Source: Symbiodinium microadriaticum (Eukaryota; Sar; Dinophyceae; Suessiales; Symbiodiniaceae). Taken from it: 64,000 nucleotides of DNA. The position numbers and the translations under genes were made by a program. The notes under the pieces were generated by a model. That model was given only the letters and a program-made list of their open reading frames with translations, made no database searches and had not been told where the DNA came from. Location of the stretch: positions 791,052 through 855,051 of the forward strand of contig LSRX01000137.1 of NCBI GenBank assembly GCA_001939145.1, read 5' to 3'. Of this stretch, positions 35,756 to 49,290 are shown in pieces. Positions within the stretch are counted from its first letter, which is position 1, and each line of letters begins with the position of its first letter.

Positions 35756-38700
35756 GATGGTTGTTGGCTGTTGGCTGTTGAATGTCCTGCGTTGGTTTCG
35801 GCAGTCGCAGTGGTGTGCTTGGCTGCTGTGCAGTCTACCTCTGTCGTGGAGGAGCAGTTGCAGTCTTCGTCGGCACAAGAGACTGAGGCCATGGCTCACT
35901 ATTTGAGTCCCAACGACCCTCAGATGTCCGTACTCGGCAACAGGACTTCCTGCGCAGATCTCGAAAAGGCTTTCGGTACCACAATCGGCCTCGCAGAACG
36001 GCGCCTTCTGGTGGAAAAGGCAGTGTCGACGTTCCAGTCACACTGCTGGTGCTCGAAAAGCTGGTGCTCAGCGAGCTCGAGCTCGCAGAGCTGGTGCTAG
36101 TGAGAGTGGTGCTGGTTTCGGAAACACTGGTTGACCTTATCGGAGAAAAAAGCATACTGGTAACGCCTGCCATTCCCTGTCTAGAGTACTCTCAGCATCT
36201 CTCAGCCAGGAGGCCGTGATGTGCTAGTGAATGTAGCCGTTTCACCGGCGAAACTGCAATAGCCCTCGTATGCGCCACCTCGGATGGAGATCCGTGAACT
36301 TCCAAGAAACTCCCTGGACAACAGAGAACTCCAGTCGTGCCGGAAGCGCTGTGCAGATGCTGCAGCAGCGCATGTTCCTACTTTCGCTATGAAGAAGAAA
36401 AGATCAGAGGACACACACCAAAAGCGCCACGCGTCACTGCAAGCCTTTGATGCTCGATGCTGATCAAGCTACCATTTGGCGGCGGGAGAGGAACAGTATC
36501 ACAACTACCGCTCGGCGCTCCACCTCATGTGCAGGCTTGCATCGTGGGTTTTGCTGTGGTCGGGAATCAGAAGACAAACTACAGAAATCTGCCCCCATTC
36601 AGAGGTGCAGGAGTCCATCTTGCCAAGAAGCACGCCCAACTCACGCCCGTTCGGGTTGAGTAGCATGCGCCAGTCACGGCTTCACTATCGCAGCCGCCTA
36701 GCAAGGTGCAGCGACCACGAACGCTGGTGCTTCCGTTCCGCGAGCCGCGAATCTTTCGGAAGTGACACAAACTGCCGAAGTCGTGCTGTCAGGCTGTGGA
36801 CCTCCCTTGCATCTTCATTGTACGGTTGTCCTACTTCGCCTCCGAGTTCGTTACCTGGTCGCTGTAGTGCCACGCTACAATCCCGGAGTCCAGACTTTTT
36901 GAGTGATGTGCCCTTTGAGCTCAGCTTTCAATACCTTTCGTTGCCTGAACCAGTGCGTTCAGCCAACTCCTCCGGACATCCAATAGTCTAACCGACCTTT
37001 GGTTCCTTTCAAGACGGGTTTTAGAATCACATCCTCAAGCTAACATGAGAACAAGGATCCGGCCTGGAAATGTGGGCACTTCTGTACAGCGTGTCTCTGC
37101 CATGCTTATGCCTCGGCTCCAGACTCGGCTCCAGACAAAGTTGAGCTTATGCCTTCGCTAGAGGGAACTGTAGTTTAAGAACCCGCCAACATACGCACAC
37201 CTGATTCCTCACCATCCTCCCGCCCCCGACGATGCTGTGCCTAAACCAAACACAGATGCTGCCCCTGCGAATATGCTCGAATGCCGAGGCGAACGTATGT
37301 AAGCTCAGCCAGGTGTTTACAACGTGCAGCGGGGACTTTGGAAACTTCCAAACCTTGCAGCTGATTGCAGCTGTGAAGCTGCTGCCGTTTGCTGTGGCCA
37401 CGACCGCGGACACACAAAGCAACCTCGTCATCGTTCGAGTTCTCCTCGGCACCTTCCGTCTCCCGGACCTTGGCTGAATTCCGGGAAACCTTCCGCTCGG
37501 AGCTACAAGCATTAAGCAGCGATGTGGGTCTGTCTGCAATGCGTCCATGGGACGCTGCGGCAGCATTCTTCTTCATCGTAGGAGCCCGATGGAACTCACT
37601 CTTGGAGACGTGTCTACGTGTCCAGTAACTTGAACGCATAATGGCGAGCAGCGGCAGGTTGCAAGAGTGCAGCGACACACTGAAACAAAAGTACAGGCTG
37701 AAAGCATGAAGGAGTCATGGAAGTCATATCGTCACGGTTCCCTCGGGCGCACCACGTGGCCAGTTGGCCACCGGCGAGCTCGTCTTTGAGGCGGCACACT
37801 ACTCGAACTCACCACCTGAATGGGAAACTAGTGCAGGCAAGGACAACCAAAGGCCCACGCAAGCAGCTCACAAGCGCAAAGGGCAGTGAGTGGTGCACTG
37901 GCACTGCAGCAGCGGCCAGCACGGAGAGGGTAGCTCGGTGCGGTCTCTGCGTGGCCTTCATTGCCGGTGCGAGGGACGAAGCGTTGGACTGTTGGACTGG
38001 GAAACCCCACCTCTGCCCGTCTCGGAGGAAAATGAGCTCCCTGGTCCAGATGAAGAACCCGAAACTGCTTCCTCACTTCGAACTGAGGCTGGCGGCTGGC
38101 CTTCCAGCGGACTGGACACGGCGCGAGACCACGCGAGCATCCCAAGCTCAACATCTAGAGGATGCAGAGCCAAGTGTCTGAGTGCTTCATTGGTCTTCTT
38201 AACTGCGGGCTTGAATGCTGAGAGAACTTCTGCGTTGCAAGAGTAGCGAGGCATTGTGGGCATGCTGGGGTTCTGCTGCTGCCCACATGCAGCTTGCCTT
38301 TGTGGCAGAAATGGCTGCTTTGAGCCTTGAGCATCAATTCTGGTGCTCTGAGATTCTGACGTCACTGACGACGCCACAAGCTGCGCCGACCGTAGACCAA
38401 ACTGACCGTCAAACGTATTCCGCCTCTTCCAGTCTGGAGAGCCGGTCAGTCCCCTGAAAAGCAGCTGAAAATAGTGACGGGTCCCAGTGCTCGGAACCAG
38501 ACCCCACTGAGGCAACGGCTGCACTGTGCTGCACATGTATATCCTCCTCGGCAAATGAAGGAAACACGGGTTGTCTGCAAAAGGGGCCGACAAAAGGGGC
38601 TGGACAAAAGCCGAAAGTGGATTCATCCAGGTCACATTGCTGATGGAGCCGCCGTGACTAGGGGAGATGACTTCGAAGGTTTCACCACTGGCCTGGCCCA

Positions 38701-39581
38701 TTGTACCGAGTCGTAATGGAGGCTCCACTTATGCGCTTTGTACCCGGAGCACCTTGGAATTGATCAGCTGGTGCCTCCTCAAAACCACCTCGAGGTCCTC
38801 ACAAAACGAAAAACTCCGACGGCGCCTGCATCTGAATGGGTCTGCAGCAGTGTCCTCTCGGATCCTGCTGATCTCTAAGACGGTCAATTTGTTGTCCGTC
38901 CTGTCAGCCACGAGCACTGACTTCATGCTTCCGTTACTTCTGCTGCAAAGTGCGCGTCCTGATGCTGCGGACGAAATAAATGTGCTTCGCACCGCTTTCA
39001 TCATTCTGCAAGTCAGTCAGGGCTGGCAACGGAAGATGACAGTGCGATGCATCCCCACTCAGGGTGTTGCCGACGGATCTATCTGGGCTCGGATGATACT
39101 CACCTTCATTGTCAAAGGCTGTCATCGGGCGGGTACTTGATCAGATCGGATTCCAGTTGACATCCGCAGCCCGAAGCCCACCACACCGCAGCCTGGTTCT
39201 TCTTGAAGACATTCGCAATTTCACTCATGATCATTGGGACGTCTTTGACCAAGCTAATGAACACCTTCCGCGAGACTGCTCAGGATTGCTGATGTGCCCT
39301 GGACGTACCCTCGCATCGTCCGTGCAACATGTCGGAAAACAAGCAGAGGCGGCCATAGTACAGCTTGAATGGAGGTCGTTGCTAAAGCCGATCTCATTTC
39401 CGGTATGCACTTGGATCTGCACGGGTGACAACATGAGCAGCACAGAATGGAAGAATTGCAAAGCGCTAACCGGGCAAGGCAGACAGTTGAAATGTCGATG
39501 GGGCCAGCGGTGCCCAGCTTCTCTTCCTGAAACTGCAGAAATGCTGTTCCGAACGGAGTCTGCGCTTTGGACAAGAGCGCC
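35756..39581. other. No gene recognised
   Basis: Readable but unassigned stretches: a plus frame at 35.83-36.10 kb (QSSSAQETEAMAHYLSPNDP) or the minus Ser/Thr-rich frame opposite it; minus 37241-37678 (MKKNAAAASHGRIADRPTSL); both strands at 37.9-38.7 kb; + 38667-39140; and minus 39254-39685, which could include C-terminal tail exons of the SulP gene. No motif decides any of them. Confidence 0.4.
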
Positions 39582-42500
39582 TCAGTCAGCATTCCAGAGG
39601 CGGCACGGCTCGACCTGCATGAGCTCAATGCAGCACGCGTGAGACCACCCAGAGCCGGGCCTCTCATCCTGCACTCGCCGGGCATGTTGATGCTTCACGC
39701 AGTACTGCACAGCCTGCGGAGAAGTGACCGAAGACACTTGCGCTTGTAGACTAGCCAGTTCCTCCTCCACGGTGGGAAAGAACCACTGGTCACCGATGAA
39801 CTTCTTCAGCCCCGCCTAAACATTACACACAGATACTTCAACAACAAAACTTCGATCCTTTCTGAGCAACATCTCAGATGTAGCAGCAGCCGGAAGGCCT
39901 TGCGAAGAGTCTTGTCGACCCGATTGCCTACCATGGCAAAAGCCACCTGCAGAGCGCGGTCTACGACAACTCTTTCGTTCCTCATCCCAGAGCACATTCT
40001 TGGTCTTCAGGAGGTCTGGCAAGATGTCTACATGACTGCTCACAGGATGCAAAGTGCCTGCATGTTCCTCATGCGGAAGTCGTTGACCACATCCTGCTGT
40101 GAAGCGAGGCAGCTGGAGATCCAGGGAGTTCAGGCACAAATCCGGCCGTACTGGTTTGCTGCTGCATAGTAGGTGCATTTTGCCAATAGACTCGAAGCTG
40201 ACACAGAACGTCTCCTTGATGACATGGCATGCAGAGGAGTCCACACTGATCACTGGCGTCATTTCCAAGACTATGTACCTGCAAAGGTTGCCCGCTTAAG
40301 GTGGCAAACCCGCCTTTGGCGGTTCAAAACCTATGCCTTTCACTGGCACAGTAGTGATTAAATCCATCATCCCCTCCATTGCCACCAGCCGGACACCCGC
40401 AGAGCACTCGGTCTTGTTCACAATATCCAGGTCACTGACGTGTGCCAGCAACATGTCCTGCTGTTAAGAAGAGAGCATCAATGATCGAACGCTAGGCTGC
40501 AAGATGCTGTCCTTCACGAATGAAGCATTGGCAAAGTACCTTAGCCGAGCAATGATGTGGGAAACATTCTGCAGTCTCTGCAGGCTGAGGATGGTACAGA
40601 GATGAACCGATCCGTGCGATGAACACGTTTTGAATAAAGGTTCCACTGCTCTCCTGCATGGATCATCGCTTCTAGTTCGAGACATCTCGGTCTGAAGGAG
40701 GATTGCAGCTCGACAGGGATACTGATCATATGTCGGTCTGAACGGCTGGCTGTCTGTCTGTCCGTCCGTACGCAGGTATGCATGTATGCATGTGTGTATG
40801 TGTGTATGTATGTATGTATGTATGTATGTATGTATGTATATATACACATATACATATACTTGTGTGTATACGTATGTACATGCGTTTCTCTGTGTAATTC
40901 TCTATGGATTGCAAGTAGGCATTTAGGCATGCATGCAGGTCCTCACATGTCCACGTGTGCATGTGCGCATGCATCTACGCATGTGCGCATGTATGTCCGT
41001 CTGTATGCCTGTATGCCTGTGTGCATAGGTGTGTATGTACTTGTCCTTGTACGGACCTGCAGCATGTTGAGCTCGATGTGCTCTCTGTGCAACGACCACT
41101 GCTTGTCACGAGTCTCCATGGGGCACGCCACCCTGCGCCGCACGAGCCGGAATCCTGCTTCATGTTCCGATAGATGGAGGTCCCAGGTATCCGCCACAAA
41201 ATGGTAATTTGTGGTCCTGAGTTCGGCAACAGTCGTAGCCATCCGGAATCAGCTTGAATAGGCTCAGCATCCGACTTGCGGACTCGTAGATGACAATGAT
41301 CAGGGACAGGCCAACCTTAGCATGTCCCAGAAATAGCAGGTCCAAGAGTCCAGGTATGAGGTGCACTCCATGGTTTAGGCTATTTGCGGCTAACTGCTTT
41401 GCAAGTCGCCGCGACCATGATTCCCATGAGAACGCCCAGGAACAGCGTGCCCAGAAACGCAGTGACCTACGGCCACACTTCGAAGCAACGCCTGAACGGC
41501 GGGATGCAAGCTGAGTGTCTCACCCAGAGCAGAAAGTCATGCTTCTTGACGTGAAAGAGGTGCTTCGCCTGAGAGAACTTCTGCTCTTCTCTGCTTTGGC
41601 GCTGGATGCGCGCGCTGAGTACACGCGGATGGCAGTGCCTCCCCCAAGGCGACCAGGGGAATCACGGAGTTCATGACAATGGCGGCCAAAGCAAACTGAG
41701 CGCAGCTTGCCAATGTCTTTGTTTTTTTAATAGTGTTTTTCCAAGGCGTATATCGTGCATGGTGCATGGCGCAGTGCAGTGCTGAAGCGCTTGGACACTG
41801 GAATTTATGGCAGTCACTTGAGACTCGGCAACTTGGATCTAATGATCCCATCAACTTTCGCCTTACTTAACAACGGGAAAGACAAACAAACTCACCCTGC
41901 ACCCACACCACCACCCCCTTGCCCATCCCCATCCACCCACATGCACACTGCAAGGATTCAATAAGCATCCTTCATGGGTGTTTTGCCGGACGAGTGCACA
42001 CACCAATGGCCAATGTCAAACCGCCTGCCTTGGGCAGGTAGTAGAACAACGGGGTAAGAAACCTTGCAGTTTCACCACTCATGCCAGCAACAACCAGGCC
42101 CTCCAGTAAGCTACTTCTCCAGGAAAGCAAGAGAGGCGGATATGCGGGGGGAGGCCTGATTTCTGAGTACAAAGCATGTCTGCGGAGATACTCAGATCAT
42201 TGGCAGGTATGGACCTAGGAGTGAAGCCGAGGCACAACAAGGTGCAGAGCATGACAATCGCTGTGATGACGCCGGAGAGCTGAGTTTGAGCTCCTCCCCA
42301 GGCTGACTTGAACGCAACTGTAGAGTCAGAGCCGCTGATGGCACTGATACTATGTTTTGGACGATTCGCAAAGATGGTGAATTACATTTCAATGGAGGCA
42401 CTAGACAGAAACGCTGCTGCCTACTATTTCGCACTCACGACTTGGAAGCAGCGTGCCTGTGGAATTGTTCACGGCAGAGCGGGAGAAACTGCAAGGTCAA

Positions 42501-45500
42501 ATTAACTTCACAACAGATGCACAGGAAGACGTCTGCACGACACCTGCCTGCCAGTGACGGGGTAGCAGGAGAAAGCTGCACCAACAACATTGGAGATTCC
42601 CAGAGCAAGCATTTCCTGGCCTGCCTGGACAGGAAGTCAGTGTGACTTGTGACGTGGGCAATTCACCACCATGTTCTTTGCATAGCCGTCAGCGTGACTT
42701 TTTCGATCCTTTTCAAGCGATTCGGGCAGCGTCAGAATCACAGGGGGCTCCTGCTCCTTTGACCTCATCAGACTTAGGGCAGCGAAATGGCCCAGGAGCG
42801 GCTCTGACACTCGCAACACAGACCCTTCCGTAAACCAATGTCAGCCATGTGACCACAGCTGCGGCCCTTTTCGCTGCCCTCTCGCTGTAGCCACCGAGCC
42901 GAGCGATGTGGTTCTCCGGCCTGGGACGACAAGCGAACCTGTGACGGCCTGCAAAGTCTAGGGCTCCCGGGCAGACTCGGGTAGACGTCCCCTTGCGAGC
43001 TAGGCGCAGCGTGGACCACTCCGGTCCAGGGCGACGCTCCCCGAAGTGCCGGCTGCGGTAGTCCAGCATGGCCGGGCAAGTCCTGGCTGCCAAGAACGTT
43101 CCAATCCCCAGCCTGATCCCCAACCGCAACCGAGCAATGGCCTCGCTCCCTGCATGAACTCCGCCTGCAAAAAGGCTCGGCAACTGAACGTTAGTCTCAC
43201 TGCCACTGAAGGTACTGAACCCATGATGCAGCCGAAGGGCCCACGCTGCCTGAGCTTCCTTGTCGTCTCCTAGCGTGGCTTGACGCAGCTGCATCAGCTG
43301 AGCCACCTTAAGTCAGCTCTGTGCTTTCATGGCCGCTGAATTGTGTAATAGGCGGCCGGAGCGCCTTGGATGTCGGATCAGCTGCCGGGGCCTTTTCGAT
43401 GAGGAAGTTGGCATGGTGGACCTGAAGGGAGGATGCTGCCTGCAGACTTTTCCCAAGCCTCGCAAGGCCATTTCCGGCATGTTGCCACCAGCTGCTGCGG
43501 AAGTGGACCGGAGAAGGCCATAGACGAGGCCCAGATGCTGCCTAAGCCATGCAGCCACTATACGCCGGTACCACCTTGTGCACCTATGCCAGACTGCTTT
43601 CAGGCAAGACTGCTGGGCCATCTCTTCCATCGCAGACCGAAAGTCTCGGCTGCATGCCCGGAATAGAGGCTGTTGTTCACAACCTGGGCACTCTGTGGCA
43701 TCAAAGCCCCAGTCGGAGGCGCAAAAATGGATGTATCTTTGTGGTTAGGCAAGTGACCCTCTGGTCCAGCGCTTGGGTGCGGCTGATCTCAGCATGCACA
43801 AACTCCCAAAACGCCTGACCTGGTTTCGCTCGGCTTTCACATCACATCGTCTTGCAAGGCATCGGACTTTTGTGTTGCCAGGCAACATGCTGCACTTTTC
43901 CGCATGGCCATGAAACCTGGGCAAGGACTGGCAGCGCTTCCAGGTGCGAGTCGTCAGCATTAGCCCCGTCGGCAGCCCGAGGCTTAGATGATTGGAGGCT
44001 CTGAACGTCGCGCAGATTGGGCGGTCCCGGTGTAAACGGTGGAACACCAGGCCGGACTAGTAGGACAGATCGGGCTTGCGTCTGTGGTGGGGCAGCTAGT
44101 ATGTCGCACAGTCACTCTCCCGAAAGCATGCCGTTCTTCTGTGCCTTGCACTATGGACAACATGAAGGACACTGGCGAAAGCAAGCTGCCGATGTTTACT
44201 CCAATGTCTTCGAACTCCTTCCACGATCGAACGAGTTTGGAGGCTATGCAACTCTGCATTCTCGGGACTTCATGTCACAAACAAACATGGGGCGGGTCCT
44301 GCTGAAAGACTATGTCGGTACCATCTGCCATACATTCCCTGACAATTTCATGCACCTGGGTTGACGTCAGCCATAAAGCAGCTCCTACCTAGTGAGAAGC
44401 TGACGAAGACCGTGTCAATGCTCTAGGTCTGTGGCCGGCTGAAAGTACTGCACATCAACGTCTGTGAACAAGAAGATTTCATCAGTGTCCTGACTCAACA
44501 GGTGCACACTCACAAGCAGAAGAAGCCGCTTGTTGTTCTGAGCTCTCTGCCACATCATTGAGGGCTTTGCCGATCTTGGCCGACTTGTACCTCTGCATAG
44601 TTTGAATCAGCGAGCGAAACGGTTTTGAGCTCTGCACACGACCGATGCCCGTGGCATGTTGTGGTCTACACGTATGCGCTTACACTAGCAGAGTAATGAA
44701 TTCAGTCAGAGACAGAGAGAGAGAGAGACCATGTCTTAAGCCTGGAAACAAATACGTCGGCATGCCACCACCGGCTCGATTGTTGCCTCGCCAAGCAACA
44801 CCGTGTCCGAGAACGGCACTCGCACCTGCCTGGCTACGAGTAGCATGCTTGAATGTTCGATTTCCGTGGCCTTTCAGGTCATCGAGCACATCCTCACACA
44901 AAGTGAAGTCTGCAAGCCCTCCACTCTGTTCCAGAGAGGCCACCATCCTCGGACTCCGCTAAACTGCAGTTGCCAAAGACGGTGGGCCATCAGCTCGACA
45001 ACGAAGACATGCTTGTGAAGATTCATTTTGGGAAGCTCTGGATGTAGATTGATACTGTGCAGGAAAGTAAGCGGGGATTGCCACAGAAAGCAGGTTCGTT
45101 GGTTGCTTGACGGTGCAAGCTCACGAATTCGCCGAGGCGCTGATCTCGCAGTGGCACGAAGTTTCGGTCATAGAAAAAGAAAAGCTTCCTTGGAATATGC
45201 ATAGGCTACATATGGCAGTGCGCAATGTCCAACGCAACTGCTGCGAATGCAAGCCCACCAATTGCCATCTCAGCGTCATCTCATGCCATTACAGAAACTC
45301 GAAGAGCATTGCCACAGCGTGCGGGGCGGGCAAACCAGGCTTGCGTGCTGGATCGTGCTAGATGCTGGACTGTCACCATGACAACTCGGCAGGCCTAGCA
45401 ACTGCATCCATTCTCGCCATCTGAACACTGAGCACGGCTTTTGGACTTCACAGTTACAGCAGCTGCTGTACTGATCACGGCACAAGATCAAGAACTGAAA

Positions 45501-48500
45501 CGCCACATCTGTCAAGCACCGGAGCACGCAAGAAGCAGGCCTCGATCTCGTAGCCATTGGTAGCTGCCAAGTTCTTCCCAATGGCAATGGACTCCATGTA
45601 GCCGATCAAGCATGCAGACCTGAGCGGAACAGGACTCGCAACTTGAGACCTGGTCGTTTCCGTTTGCACGAAGATCACGAAGGCCCTGGCATTGCAGTTC
45701 CGACGACGGTGGGGATCTTGTCCAGTTGCCAGCTGCCGATCTCAGGAGCACATAGCTACTGTAGACTCATGGACTAGAAGACACACGAGCTTTCTGAGTG
45801 CAGGTTGATGAGCTCTGGGTGTTCGACACTTATTGGAAACAAGCCCGAGGGAATCTCCCCAACCTGGCAGGAATGACACTAGAAAATTGATGAAGGCCGC
45901 AGCAAAGAATTACAGGGGGGTGAACGTACTTGACGTGGTACTTTTCGCTCATATCCGGCCACCTCACATGCGCCCAAGCTTTGGATTCAGACAACGGTTG
46001 CTTGTGAGAAGAGAGCTCTGCTTCTGAGAGCAGCACGCCCATATCAGCACGGTTCCAGCGACGCAACTGATTAAGGGGCCTGAGGAGATGGATTGACAGT
46101 CTGACTGTGACTAAGACATCCCAATGTTCACATACTGAGAAAGAGGCCCATGGGAGCCAGCATCTTCAGCCGTCGGTACCTGCATTGCGCACAGCATCTT
46201 GTAAGTTCTGAGAGTAGCTCGGAGCACCTTGCTGCAATTTGCTTGTTGCTGATCAAGTAGGCCAACCAAAGAACTCCCAAGAGCAGGGGCATCCTGATCA
46301 CGGACGAATCAAGCTAAAGTCCACACAGACTAGTGACTAGAGTGCTTGTGGCACAACGCATCTTGCCCGTTGGCAAGACCATGTTCACACCAGGGGTCGG
46401 CTTCGTTTCCTGGATATTCATGGCGACCTGGGTGCACAGGACCCATTGAATCTCTACTTGCAAAATCCTGACCGTAACGAAGCCTGTGGAATCCTAGACG
46501 AATGCGTAAGAACCAACATGCGGCAGCAGACAGTGAAAGGGAAATGGACGAAATGGATTCGACTGGTCACTCACCGATCATGGTAGAAATGGCGACCAAA
46601 AATGGAAGCAGGCAGGTAAGATGGGGACCTTCTAGAAAGCAATGCCTCCTTTTAGTGTAATTATGACGGGAAACAAGGCTTCTGCTGCTAAAATGTGGAA
46701 AGGCTCGAAGACACGGCTTTTCAGTGAATACGACGCATTTCGGCAGACTCTCAAATAGGCCTGCCCTGAGCATGGTGTGGGCTGGAAGAAGGCTTAATAT
46801 AATTCAGGTGATGTGATTGATGACAGCTGCAGCTTCCACCAAATACGGTGCGGAAAAACAAGATCTCCGCTAATTGGCTGCCGCAAGTTCGGAGAGCGTG
46901 CTTCTCAAAAGCGTCGGGGAGCCTGCAATAACATGTAGAGCGTTAGAATGCGACAGAATTGTTGGCATTCCGTGAATTCGAAATTCGAGTTGCCAATGAT
47001 AAAAGCGATGATGCTCATTGACCGTCCTGGCGGCTACGAGTGTCGGGATGAAGAGCTCTTGTAAACTCAAAAGAAGATGGTGTATTACATGCCTCAAATA
47101 TGCCTGCGGACACTCTCGGCTGCTATTGCATTAGGAAGCATAAAACAAACACTTGACTGGTGTGGTTTCATCCTGCAGCCCTACCTGCCAGCTCTGGCTG
47201 TCCGGGAGTATGGTTTCGAAGCCAAATGTGTCGCAAATTTGAGCTTTCTGTGACTTCATGAGTGTGGAAAGTGAGCTTGGCAAAGTTTAACAGGGCGCGA
47301 GGCCACGCTCCCTCGCTCAGGACCAGTTCTGGCCGGGTCCCCTCTTAGTACGGCGTATTTGCAAGCCGAGTGCTGGACAGGCCTGAAAAGCTTCCCCTGA
47401 GTCATTACGGCATATTTAATTGCAGCAGCAGTTGCTGGGCAGGCTCGAAAACAAGGCTTGAACTCAAAACCAGTTTTGGACGGCCTCGAAAACAATGCTT
47501 CGACTAAATAGGGCGTGTTGAGGCCAGTTCTGGACGAGCCTGAAAACACACTTTCAGGGCACCCCCCGGCAGCCTGAAAACAGTCGGGGACTTTTGCTTT
47601 AAGGCAGACATATGCAAACAATTAGGATGCTTGGGGTGCCACGACTTTCATCCGAAATTCAGCTCATGTGGCTAAATACACGAAAGCACATAGAAAAGTT
47701 GACTGCTACGGTAACATGCTCCTAGAGTTTATGCCAGGCCAGCACTTCAGCAAAACTGGTCTGCTTCATTCCTGAAACCATGCCGCTAATTCGGACAAAG
47801 GATTGGACAACAGCGCTCGTTCCGTTCCGGCGCAAAGATTGACAGAGACCCCGGACTGAACACCACGGGTCCGGGCCCCCTTTTATAGCAGACTCCGGGA
47901 ATCCTTCGATAAAATGATCAGAACCACAAGCTCAGGCTGCCGCGTTGATGATTGTGTCGTAAATGTACTGGGACTTCGGAATGTCGTAGCCCAACATGTA
48001 CCTTTGGAGAAGTGGCGCTGAGGCGGTCCACCTTGTAAGGGTTTGGGGCACTTCAGCTGGCTGAGGCCGATGATGATGGCGGCGCCACTGGTAAATCCAC
48101 TGATGACCTTGTGCTAGGAGCCGATCCCTCCGTCCTCTTCACCCCGCCTTTTCAAAATTTGCTCCAAGGCCAAGACTGGATGGCCTAGAAATGTGACCAG
48201 AAAACCCAGCTTCAGAATGCTCGCCGCAACCTGCATTCGTGCAACTTCGGAGTGCAGAAGCCACACTTTCAAAATGTTCAAAGGAGCCGTGTCCAGCTAT
48301 GCGTGTGCCTGCATCACACCGACCAGCGCAGCTGCAAGGCAAGCAAGGCCAACGTACTCGCTGGTGCACACCTGGGCCGCAGCGATGCGCAGCCCACCCC
48401 GATGCCCCTCTGATCCCTCTCTCTGCCTCGTACTGTGCCTTGCCGGCAACATTGCACTCCTCAGCTCTCGAAGCCCGAAGTTGCCCAGTACTCTGTGAGG

Positions 48501-49290
48501 TTTCCTCTTCGGTCCCTGGCCGGCCCGAGGCTTCCGTTGAGGCCGGCTTCGATGAGAAGCGACACCTCGAAGCCAAGCCGGAAGAGAGGACCCGGAGTGA
48601 CCCGGAGTGAGTTCGGAAGCCGAGATCTGCGCCATGGCCACGGGACCCACGGCCAGCTGCCGGCTCTGGCCAAACAAGGCATAGACGAGCGTGGGCACCT
48701 GGGACGCTGCGCACCCCTCTGCACTTTTTCGCCCCCCTCCCCCCCGTTTCGGCCACGCTGAGATGTCAACGCAAGCCGAGTACATGCCATTGATGTATGG
48801 AAGCCCTCATTGCTTACAAGAGCCATCGATGTCGGGACAGCTTACGCAGCATGACGTGGTGTCGCCTGCGATTGCTCCGTACGACATGCTCTGCGGAATC
48901 ACCATGACACCGACCTGAGTCACCAAAGGACTGCAGAGACACCGCTGACGTAGAGGGAAAACCGGCTAGCACCGTGCCATACCTGGGGCGCAAGATACCC
49001 GCCGTATAGGAGAGCGAGAGCAAGGGGTAGAGGGAGGGAGAAAAGAAGCTAGACGCGGGCAGACAGCAGTCTGCCGGGCAGGCAGGCAGGCAGGCAGACA
49101 GAAAGATCGTCTCTGCTGTGCGCGCTGAAGGTTCATTTGGCCCCAAGCCGTCAGACCAGCCACGAGGTCAGCACGAATCTGGATGCGGCCACACATCGGT
49201 GTCTCTACAGAACCCGTTGGCGACTTATTCGCTCCATGCTCCCACCTTGTGGAAGGTGAGCTCTGGCACCCACTGGAGGATCGTCACGAT
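39582..49290 (-). CDS. SulP/SLC26 anion (sulfate) transporter with STAS domain
   Basis: This is a multi-pass membrane transporter for sulfate or related anions. Exons placed in coding order: 49290-49246 (LQWVPELTFHK), 49178-49149, 48914-48866 (VGVMVIPQSMSYGAIA), 48805-48771, 48698-48633 (YALFGQSRQLAVGPVAM), 48565 to about 48527, 48371-48309, 48230-48177 (LKLGFLVTFLGHP), 48107-48052 (ISGFTSGAAIIIGLSQL), 48001-47941, 47103 to about 47056, near 47000, 46293-46243, 46180-46149, 45863 on (VGEIPSGLFPISV), 45619-45541 (IGYMESIAIGKNLAATNGYE), 42624-42548 (SCYPVTG), 42488-42457 (FSRSAVNNST), 42293-42236, 42062-42029 (LTPLFYYLPK), 41695-41639, 41568-41524, 41466-41410 (FLGTLFLGVLMGI), 41315-41276, 41216-41155 (WRIPGTSIYRNMKQ). 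The STAS part follows: 40539-40512, 40457-40408, 40278-40215 (VLEMTPVISVDSSACHVIK), 40093-40058, 39946-39899, 39815-39765, 39713 on (AVQYCVKHQ) to a stop at 39582. Order and motifs match a full-length SulP. Start codon, one exon near 40.6-41.1 kb and the exact C-terminus are unresolved. Donors: 14 GC, 8 GT, 3 GA. Confidence 0.93.
40765..41040. repeat. (TATG)n microsatellite inside a SulP intron
   Basis: Dense (TATG)n occurs at about 40772-40840, becoming degenerate CATG/TGTATG/GCAT words to about 41040. It lies in the intron separating the membrane domain's last exon from the STAS exons, where one exon is also missing from the model. Confidence 0.9.
42625..45540. other. 2.9 kb SulP intron, no nested gene seen
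   Basis: This lies between the SulP exons ending at 45541 (donor GAG|GCCTGC) and starting at 42624 (acceptor GTCCAG|GCAGGC), and is far longer than the 50-330 bp typical of this gene. ORFs inside on both strands (for example + 44017-44364) show no known domain. It may hold a transposable-element remnant or an unrecognised nested gene. Confidence 0.75.
47320..47590. repeat. Degenerate minisatellite in a SulP intron
   Basis: Five to six diverged copies share a core like AGTTCTGGACGGCCTGAAAAC: starts are near 47325, 47370, 47431, 47472, 47526 and 47570. A second shared word, CGGCGTATTT or CGGCATATTT, occurs between copies (47351, 47408, GGGCGTGTTG at 47511). Spacing is irregular, about 40-60 bp. 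The minus-strand ORF covering it (47256-47621) is repeated in the same way and is not convincing as a gene. Confidence 0.7.

Noticed and set aside
42625..45540. A nested gene in the large SulP intron
   Set aside because: ORFs exist on both strands but none shows a known motif or convincing composition.
47256..47621. Minus-strand ORF of 121 codons with internal repeats
   Set aside because: Its repeated peptide is the translation of the degenerate minisatellite; it lies in a SulP intron.
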